Shown here: in pieces, positions 56,850 through 64,000 of the stretch
Layout of the letters: the number at the start of each line of letters is the position of its first letter
Numbering within the stretch: position 1 is the first letter of the stretch
Made by a program: the position numbers and the translations under genes
The notes under the pieces: generated by a model
What the model was told of the DNA's origin: nothing
The model's input: the letters and a program-made list of their open reading frames with translations, nothing else
Database searches by the model: none
Source: Hymenopus coronatus
Lineage: Eukaryota; Arthropoda; Insecta; Mantodea; Hymenopodidae
Direction of reading: 5' to 3'
DNA: 64,000 nucleotides
Assembly: GCA_030762935.1 (NCBI GenBank)
Contig: CM060898.1
Location: 97,694,781-97,758,780, forward strand

Positions 56850-57355
56850 TATACATGACAAATAAAACTTCATATTTTCAAGTTTTTAGGACTAGCTTCT
56901 GAATTCTTCCTCATTCGAAATAACTTCTGCATAACTGATAAACCGTCATCAGTCAAAAAAAATTGCTATAAAAATGTAAATCTCGTTTAAACACACAAAT
57001 TATATCCCATACGATTTTTTGTAGAGAATGCCATTTTCGAGATATTCCCTGTTGTTGGTTTATATTTATACTTAAACTTTTCTGAAACGGAATGAACTCG
57101 TCCATTTTGTATCTCTTGGGCCTTATTCCTGGCCATACGAAGAGAACCAATATTAATATCAATCGCATAGCGACAGCTTTTAAAGCATTTGACTAGTGTA
57201 TTCCCTTATTTCCCTTCTACTTATTATTTAGTTCATTATAAGTAATAAGATTATTTCTACTAATGACATATCCATTAAAATGAAGTAGATAGAAGAATAT
57301 TATTTTGTAAGAATATTTTGCTTGCAGAACAGGTAGAGAAAATCACGGGAACCAG
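56850..57355 (-). mobile_element. HLE, TCTGATG-side half (minus)
   Basis: 'atacatgacaaataaaactt', 'ttcgagatattccctgttgt' and 'gcatagcgacagcttttaaa' end at 'aggtagagaaaatcacggga' ACCAGA. The hairpin half is absent. Confidence 0.7.
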
Positions 57356-57361
57356 ATTTTT

Positions 57362-57782
57362 ATTTTCTATACCACGTAAAACCTACTACACAGTAGGCAG
57401 AGAAGATGTTGCATTCCACCCAAAAATTCAATACAGAGATTTCAGCAAATATTATGTTTTATAGTCCCCTGTATACTAGAAGGAATTTAAAGAAAATTGA
57501 AAGTCTGATTGAGAATGGCATAAGACAAAAACTAAAAGCGGGTTAAATAGCAAACTTGGTGATTAATTTCAGAGTCTTGCATAAATTTAACAGGAAGATA
57601 TTCAGCAAAATTCCCCTCAAACTATCTTCATATAAGTATTATATGCTAAAGATATTTACATCACAAATAAAATGTATATATTTGCTTTTCTGGGATTATC
57701 CTCTAAAGCCCTCGTCGTTATGGATGGATGACTCGTGAATAGGTAATAAACCGTAAGAGATAGACAACAGTTCCTACACAAA
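57362..57782 (-). mobile_element. HLE, hairpin-side half (minus)
   Basis: The degenerate hairpin ATTTTCTATACCACGTAAAA is followed by 'ccacccaaaaattcaataca', 'acaaataaaatgtatatatt' and 'aaccgtaagagatagacaac'. It is cut at 57782 by the next copy. Confidence 0.7.
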
Positions 57783-57786
57783 AAGA

Positions 57787-58620
57787 TCTGATGTGTTCCA
57801 TTCACATGACTTTCTTTATAACTCTGCAAAAAATTATTGTTAAAAAGCTTATGCTTCTATTTAGTTCATGCTAATCGAGAAAAAATTAGCAGAAATAGTA
57901 CTATTACTTGCTTCCTTGTAAGTAAAAGCGAAATAAGGGAGTACCATAGGTTAAAGTGATAGTCAAAAGCTGAAGTTCCTTTGTTTGTGTGGACAGGAGT
58001 AGACAAATTCCTGTATGAGAAAAGTATTAGTTTTCAAAGCTGAAACCAAAAACAAGGAATATCTCAAAAACCATCAACTCCACGAAAAAAATTATACAAC
58101 ATAAACTGTGTGTTTTAACGGGCTCTACATTTTTTGTGTGGTAGGTTTTTGTCCACCTCTTACGGTTTAGCAGTTATGCAAACTTCCGTAAAATCATTCC
58201 AGATTAAAATAATCCTCAGAGGCTAAACCCAGAAAATCCAAGATATACATTTTATTTGTGAGGTAAATATCTTTAACATACTATATTGTAATCAAAATCA
58301 TTAGAGCCATTTTTGAGTAAATCAAAATGTTCGAAAAAAAGTCCATGTAAAGGGTAGTTGGGGGTGCGGGGATTTTCTTGAAAATCTTCATATCGTATCC
58401 TTGGAAGATACCAAACCTAAATTCCAATTTGGTATTCAACAGACTTTTCGTTTTTGAGCTACGCTGTCGACACACACACACCTGTTTCTGAAAATGCTTT
58501 TTTTGGACTCAGGGGTCTTAAAACGTGTATTTCCGATAGAATTTCGACATCGAATTTTTGCGCGGAATGCAATACTCCTCTATCCATATGTACATTATAC
58601 ATACGGGGTTGGAGAAAGTA
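57787..58620 (+). mobile_element. HLE, near-complete (forward)
   Basis: It starts TCTGATGTGTTCCATTCACA. The microsatellite is short (about 58472-58482). The hairpin is the CCATATGTAC/GTACAT-type variant ending GGAGAAAGTA at 58620. 834 bp. It is followed after AAAATGGG by the next copy in the same orientation. Confidence 0.85.
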
Positions 58621-58626
58621 AAAATG

Positions 58627-59520
58627 GGATATATTCCATTCTAATGACTTTCCCTATCTGTTCTGCAAACATACAATTCTTGAAAAGCTTGAAGAGCTTG
58701 TTCGTTTATCTACTTTATGCTAATCAAGATAAATATTGGTATAATGGTCTTAATACTTACTTTCTTATAAATTGAAAAGAGATAAGGCAATGCATATGCT
58801 AAAGCAACAGGCAAATATTTTAAAAGCTGTCGCTATACACCTGACATTAAATTCGGTTCCCTCTCCATGGTCAGGAATAAATTAAAAAAGATATGAAACG
58901 CATGGACACTTTCCGTTGGAAAAAGGTTAGTTTGAATTTGAAAGCAATAACAGGAAATATTAGCTTTACAATGAAAACTGTGTATGGCATAGTACATTGT
59001 GTGATTTAATAAAATCTACATTTTTTGTTTGGAAGCATTTTTCGTCTACGGTTTACCAGCTATGCAAAAGCCATTCAGAATGAAGAGGACCATAGGGGGT
59101 TTTCCCCAAGAAATTCAGGACATGCATTATATCTTCCATGTAAATAAATACAATATGAACTTGAATAAAAATCGTTAGCGCCATTTTTGAGAAAATTTAA
59201 AATTTCAAAAAAAAAATGTACCATAAAAAGTGTAGTTTGTGATAGAATTCTCGTGAGAATCTTTGATCAGCATCCTTGGAGGATACTTAAATACCCAGTG
59301 GACCGTAAATACTTAGTTTTGTACTTAACCGACTTTTCGTTTTTGAGCTATGCTGTCCCCCCCCCATACACACTCACAAGGATCTTTTTCTTAAAAGTTA
59401 TTCAGGGGACATCAAAACATGTACCTACTTAAAGGTGAAACCATGTTATCGAATTATTGGATGGAATACAATATTTTCCTTACCTACAATGTACATTTTG
59501 CTTACGAGCTAGAGAAAGTA
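58627..59520 (+). mobile_element. HLE, second in head-to-tail run (forward)
   Basis: It starts 'gatatattccattctaatga' and 'ctttccctatctgttctgca' (CTGTTCC subfamily). All blocks are present in order, with a C run and short CA tract near 59357-59375, ending AGCTAGAGAAAGTA at 59520. Divergence is higher than in the upstream neighbour. Confidence 0.78.
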
Positions 59521-59669
59521 AAAACGTAGATCTCGTTATGAGAGAACGTCCTGTCTACTAAATATCTTGTTAACGTCTGCAAACATAGTGTTCTGAAACA
59601 CTATGAGAACATGAGACTACAGAATTCCGACAGTTCATGTAAACAGGAACAGAAAAAGATTAAAAAAAA

Positions 59670-60178
59670 ATCATGCGTTACACTCACATGACTTTCGGTA
59701 ACTGTTCCACAAATAGACTTCTTACAAAACATTATTCTTCTTTCTACACCATGCTAATCGAGATAAACATTAACAGAATGTACTTATTAATTTTAAAACT
59801 GAAACCAACACAAAGTATATCTCCAAAACGGTATATAAGAAATGTGTATAACAAATGTTGTTTTAACAAACTCTACACTTTTTGTTAATTAGGCTTTTGT
59901 CTATCTCTTACTGTTTACCAGTTGTGTAAAAGTTCTGCAAAATTCATTCATAATAAAGATGTCTTCAGATGCCACTCCCAGAAATTTCAAGATATACATT
60001 TTATTTGTCAAGCAAATGTCTTTAGTATACGAAATTTTAACAAAAATCGTTTGAGCCATTTTTGAGAAAAACAACATTCTCGAACATTATTCCATGTAAA
60101 GGATAGTTTGGGGTGGGAAGATTTTCTTGAATATCTTTGGAAGGTAATAAACGTAAATACCAAGTGGAGCTATCTTGT

Positions 60179-60254
<76 letters not shown>

Positions 60255-60278
60255 CACACAACTTTTCCTAAAAATTCT
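59670..60278 (+). mobile_element. HLE, third in run, hairpin side lost (forward)
   Basis: It starts 'tcatgcgttacactcacatg' and 'actttcggtaactgttccac'. It has a deletion after 'ttaacagaatgtacttatta' and a 78-bp CA tract at 60181-60258, and stops at 'cctaaaaattctttttt' where an inverted hairpin starts. Confidence 0.75.
60181..60258. repeat. Longest (CA)n tract of the window
   Basis: About 36 CA units, interrupted only near the right end (ACAACACAC). Part of the HLE copy around it. Confidence 0.95.
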
Positions 60279-60283
60279 TTTTT

Positions 60284-60488
60284 ACTTTCTCTATACCTAC
60301 TATGTACATAGTATATAGAGAATGTATTGTATTGCACCTGAAAATTCGATACCCAGATTTCATTGGAAATACACTTTTTGGGTCCCCTGCGTGCGTGCAT
60401 GTGTGTGGATAATTTTTTATTCTGGATGATTTTTATTGAATTTTGCATAACTTGTAAACCACAAAAGATAGACAAAAACTTAAGGCAC

Positions 60489-60519
<31 letters not shown>

Positions 60520-60892
60520 AGATCTCGTAGATCTCGTCTAAACACAGAATGTATTTCCTTTGCTTTTTTTTTTTTTTTTTTTTTTTTGTGGAGCTAAGTT
60601 TCCTAGATATTCCTTGCGATTGGTTTCAATTGTTAAGTAATTATACCTTTCTGAGACAGGAAGTTTCGTTTTTCTTCTGTTCTGCTCCTGGCCAAACAAA
60701 GAAGCGATTTGCAATGACTATTACTTTGACTATCACTTAAGAATAGCGCATTTCTTATAAGGAACTAAGCAATAAGAACATTCTGCAAATGTCTATCTTG
60801 ATTAGCAAGACGTAGAAAGAAGAATAATCTGTTGTAAGAAGTTTGTAGAACAGCTAGAGAAAGTCATATGAGTGTAACTTAAGATTTTTTTA
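60284..60892 (-). mobile_element. HLE (minus) with interior deletion and A/T runs
   Basis: The hairpin ACTTTCTCTATACCTACTAT is well preserved (60284-60325). An interior deletion joins 'gtgcatgtgtgtgg' to 'tattctggatgattttt'. A run of A at 60489-60517 and T at 60566-60587. It ends 'agctagagaaagtcatatga' GTGTAACTTAAGA. Confidence 0.75.
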
Positions 60893-60893
60893 T

Positions 60894-60988
60894 GGATTCA
60901 GGAGGCCTCAAAATATATATTTCCTGTGAAATATCGGTATAAAAACTTTGGACACAATGCAATACCTTCTCTACGTGTAGAGAAAGTA
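60894..60988 (+). mobile_element. HLE hairpin-side end only (plus)
   Basis: 'tggattcaggaggcctcaaa', 'ttcctgtgaaatatcggtat' and 'caataccttctctacgtgta' GAGAAAGTA. The hairpin loop is deleted, leaving a short stem CTTCTCTACGTGTAGAGAAAG. Confidence 0.65.
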
Positions 60989-61261
60989 ATATGCCGAAGT
61001 GTAAGGATAAACTTATTCGGCTCGAGACTTGTTATACAGGATTGTATTAAGGAAGCAACTCAGAATTCCATTAAATACCCACACAAACTCTGTCTTCTGA
61101 ATTGTACAAATTATATTTAGTTAGCAGTGGCAACGTTGTCTCCCAGTTGCTCTCCACTTCCTCAACTTTGTTTAACCTTGTTTACCTACTTCTAGGTTCT
61201 ATACACTACAAATTGCTGTTAAGTTCTCCAAAAGGAAATCTCATACTGTCTTGAAAAATCT
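60989..61261. other. Unassigned spacer
   Basis: No recognised gene or repeat. Confidence 0.45.
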
Positions 61262-61545
61262 GATGAGAACGTAAACATTCAATGCCATAGCCCGGTCTCT
61301 ATCCAGTTGCTCTAACCTCTGAGCTACCATGGCAACTTCGGCAGGGCAATACATTTCTCAACTGACTCGCACGTTTCCCTATAAACCACAAGCTGATCTC
61401 AATTTATTTTGAGATGAATATCCGCCTAAGGACAGGGACATCCATGGTTCAAACCCGGCTATGGTTTTGAATTTTTCAGTCTGACTCTACCTATCCAACT
61501 CCTGTCTTATACACGACTTGTGTGAAAGAAAGCAATTAAATTAAA
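61262..61545 (+). mobile_element. SINE-E composite with inverted tRNA-like heads
   Basis: Minus-strand head at 61283-61340 (read reversed: GCCATGGTAGCTCAGAGGTT then AGAGCAACTGGATA, a good box A). Spacer 'ttattttgagatgaatatcc', then the plus-strand second half with box B 'catggttcaaacccggctat' and body 'gaatttttcagtctgactct', 'ccaactcctgtcttatacac'. It matches 52445-52755 plus 53727-53790. Confidence 0.7.
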
Positions 61546-61547
61546 CA

Positions 61548-61700
61548 TTAGCAGAAATGGTATTACTACGAAGTTATTTCCTCGTAGAAAGAGAATAAGA
61601 AAATGCAATAAGCTAGAGTGATAGTCAACTATTGTAAAAGGCGGTCGCTATGTTAATGGTATTGCAATTCCATTCCCTTTGCTTGACCTGGATAAAAAAC
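61548..61700 (+). mobile_element. HLE interior fragment (plus)
   Basis: 'acattagcagaaatggtatt', 'gctagagtgatagtcaacta' and 'ggcggtcgctatg' in forward order. Cut at 61700 by the following copy. Confidence 0.6.
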
Positions 61701-61702
61701 GA

Positions 61703-62340
61703 TCTAATGTGTGTCATTCACATGACTTTCTCTAACTGTTCCACAAAACAACTTTTCTTATAAAAATTACTCTTTTAAATACATGTTAATCTAAATACAC
61801 CTTAGCAGAATTGGTCGTATTACTTGCTTCCTTGTAAGTAGCAGGGATATAAAGGAATGCACAGGCTAAAGCGATAGTCTTATCTTATAAAACCTGGTTG
61901 CTATGTCAAACAATTGAAATCCGGTTGTCCTGTTTGTCCAGAAAGATATGAAAGAAAAATGAGTTTCCGTTTGAGAAAAGTATTTGTAGCAATGTATACG
62001 ACATAAATTGTGTGTTTTAACGAGATATTGATCTTTTGTGTAGTTAAGTTTTATATATCTCTTACTGTATACCAGTCATATGAAAATCTTTCAGATTGAA
62101 GAGTCTTCACAAAGTCTTTTACCAGAAAATTCAAGTTATACCTTTCGTTTGTCAAAAATATCATAAGCCTGTGGAATTTTAATCAAAATCGATAGTCATT
62201 TTTGAGAAAATCAAAACATTCGAAAAAGTTTCCATGTAAACTTGAGGGTATTTGGTGTGAGGATTTCGTTTAAAATGTTTGTATTGCATGCTTGAAAGTT
62301 TTGTACTTGGCATTTACTGAAGTTTCGTTTTAGTGTAGTT
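61703..62340 (+). mobile_element. HLE, second subfamily, hairpin side lost (plus)
   Basis: It starts TCTAATGTGTGTCATTCACA and TGACTTTCTCTAACTGTTCC. It runs to 'gcatgcttgaaagttttgta' and 'tgaagtttcgttttagtgta', then passes into the mariner remnant. Confidence 0.75.
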
Positions 62341-62711
62341 TTGCCTCAGTTCCTCGCTGAAACTTCACTGCTGCATTAGCAGTGTGCGTTGATAAATTTT
62401 CATGGTGCAACAAAATGCCCCAAGTCCTGTCTTTTAACGCTTTTCTTGGATTTTTAAAACACTTTTGGAAGACAATCTTCAATGTATCATTTTTCAATAA
62501 CAGTTTTCTGATTTTCTGTTGCCAATTGACAACTTGTGGAGACGAAAAAACCAATCATTTTCTTTCCATCTCTTCTTGAGTTTAACGAGTGGAAGGTCAT
62601 TTGAGAACGCCTTAATGGATGTCTGACATTTTGTTTCTAGGTCAAACTGATATATGTTTCGTTATGCATAACAAGATCTCAAAAGAGGTGAGGCTTTGCT
62701 AAGTTAAATCT

Positions 62712-62719
62712 TTGCAGCT
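62712..62719 (+). repeat. SINE-B target-site duplication, left
   Basis: TTGCAGCT, repeated at 62923-62930. Could extend by one or two mismatched bases. Confidence 0.8.
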
Positions 62720-62922
62720 CTTTTTTTTTTTTTTTTTTTTTGAAAGTGTTTAACGCCTACTTTTACTACTTGTAGCACCGCAGGTATTGGTGATATATGT
62801 AGTGGAAAACCCGCCCCTGCGCCGCTTTGTTCACCACAAATCTCGCATGCGGTCCTTGGGATCGACACCGGGCAGTCTAGGTGAGAGGCGAATGGTCTAA
62901 CCACTCGGCCACGGCGCGGCCC
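62720..62922 (-). mobile_element. SINE-B with poly(A) tail and target duplication (minus)
   Basis: On the minus strand the head is GGGCCGCGCCGTGGCCGAGT then GGTTAGACCATTCG (box A, tRNA-Ser-like), with 'cggtgtcgatcccaagg' as box B. The body ends 'aaacactttca' followed by 21 A (62721-62741). An 8-bp duplication TTGCAGCT flanks it (62712-62719 and 62923-62930). It is inserted in the mariner gene. Confidence 0.9.
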
Positions 62923-62930
62923 TTGCAGCT
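62923..62930 (+). repeat. SINE-B target-site duplication, right
   Basis: TTGCAGCT, pair of 62712-62719. Confidence 0.8.
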
Positions 62931-63340
62931 ATACTTGGCACCATTCTACTCACTGGAGCTTCTGAGCTTCAGGTAAACTATGAGGCACCTATCTTGAAGA
63001 TTTTAAAATGTTGTTTGTTTTAAACGAAAGTATTCATGAAGGATGATTGAAACACTCGGCGAACTAATAGCTAATGCGAGCGCTATGTCCTTGAAGTTTA
63101 GCCTTGGATCTTCCCTAATCTTTGTTCCAAAAGGGCGATGCTTTTCTCAGTTGTTAGTCTGCCACTCTTCTCTTCATCTCCAGTTAGCACAGTTGTACGT
63201 GATGGAGAATAGTCGCCAAAAGCCCACTCAAAATGCTCAAGTGGCTTATTTAAACTATATTTGAAGTCGTACAGCATCATTGCACGAAAATGCTCTCTCT
63301 GAATCTTACTGTAGGAATGCACACAGGAAAATAATACCAT

Positions 63341-64000
63341 GCTAATAATCTAAATTTCATAATTAATTTATTCTAAATATTCTATTCAAATATCTAAAAG
63401 TTTAATCAACACTGATTTGTAGCATTAAACAGAGCGACAATTACTAAAATGAAATCGGTACGTAACCAGAATAATGTTTGTAACAGGTATGTACGTTTAT
63501 TGCCGTTTCAAATCAGCGAGGACGATCGCCGTGAGTTTGCTCTTGTGTCTTCATCGACTTACGTAAAACATAAGACTGGTAAACAAATGCCCAGTGGCGA
63601 ATAATCAAGTGCTGAATGATTACTACAAGTTTTTGAGAAATGTTCAACATCTTGTGTGAAATAAGTGATGCAAGAATATGACGATTTTGTGAAAATGAAA
63701 TTTGCGTAACAGTGCACAATTTAGATATTTAAACAAATAGCCGACAACAGTTGATAAAGTGCTTCAGCAAGTTAATGCTCATCCAGATTGGAGTAATTTC
63801 AGAAAAAAAATTATAAAATGTTGTGTAAAATTCCTTTCGTATTTGTCAAAACAGGCCGAACAAGTGTTATAATATATAGGGTACTATTTTTGCTCATTTA
63901 TTTCACAATTACTACATATATGTGTACCTACTTATTTTTTTTTTGCAATTATCAATATTATTACCTTTAACCAAAACAGAATGTATGCTAACACCGTTTA
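63341..64000. other. Unassigned AT-rich end of window
   Basis: No gene, HLE or SINE copy recognised. The minus frame 63513-63719 has no domain. Confidence 0.45.

Larger units (their letters stand above)
62340..63340 (-). pseudogene. mariner-type transposase, dead, split by SINE-B
   Basis: Cut-and-paste transposase of the mariner (DD34D) family, in pieces on the minus strand. N-terminal helix-turn-helix part at 63098-63340 (EHFRAMMLYDFKYSLNK, FEWAFGDYSPSRTTV, then a GDEEKSGRLTT linker). Next, in another frame, KIREDPRLNFKDIALALAIS and SVSIILHEYF, then VPHSLPEAQKLQ and VEWCQV with stops (62930-62990). SINE-B interrupts. Below 62711: HNETYIS where mariners have GDETW, so the first catalytic Asp is Asn, then KKRWKEMIGFFVST, CLPKVF-like, and TWGILLHHENLSTHTANAA where HHDN is expected, so the second Asp is Glu. 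Stops and frameshifts are several. No inverted repeats were located. Confidence 0.85.

Overview
The window looks like a repeat-rich, AT-rich stretch of an animal nuclear genome, most likely an arthropod and probably an insect. The reasons are many decayed transposons of animal type (pogo, mariner, a Penelope-like element, a LINE tail), several tRNA-derived SINE families and frequent CA/GT microsatellites. I see no intact host gene, rRNA, true tRNA gene or CRISPR array. Nearly all open frames are shadows inside repeats. The species call is inference; nothing in the sequence fixes it.

The dominant component is one non-autonomous repeat family of about 0.8-0.9 kb, called HLE here (Helentron-like element). 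I count more than 30 full, truncated or nested copies on both strands. In my 'forward' sense a copy starts TCTGATGTGTTCCATTCACATGA followed by ACTTTCTCTA, has a CA-rich microsatellite about 150 bp from its far end, and ends in a palindromic hairpin whose last arm is TAGAGAAAGTA. The class assignment is inferred from structure. Near-complete copies lie at 5375-6270, 33046-33879, 43982-44850, 57787-58620 and 58627-59520 (plus strand) and at 15978-16859, 17559-18374, 18571-19353 and 55037-55913 (minus strand).

Layout. 1-5374 is stacked HLE copies with a SINE nested in one of them. 6271-15016 is mostly unassigned DNA with a 188-bp tandem duplication, SINE remnants and older HLE copies. 15017-25280 is dense HLE, including a copy with a perfect-looking 424-bp tandem duplication. 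25325-25930 holds two SINE remnants. 26485-30747 is a pogo/Tigger-type DNA transposon with 25-bp terminal inverted repeats and TA target duplications; its transposase gene is broken by a Penelope-like retroelement fragment (28109-29439) that carries a GIY-YIG endonuclease domain and inverted arms, each with a hammerhead-ribozyme-like core. 31000-38000 is HLE plus SINEs. 40551-41180 is a LINE 3' end. 43982-47870 and 49656-62340 are HLE-rich again, with SINE-in-HLE-in-SINE nesting at 52445-53790 and a head-to-tail HLE run at 57787-60278. 62340-63340 is a dead mariner transposase interrupted by a SINE with target duplication and poly(A) tail.

The parts do not form a pathway. The window records successive insertions, and the relative order can be read from the nesting.
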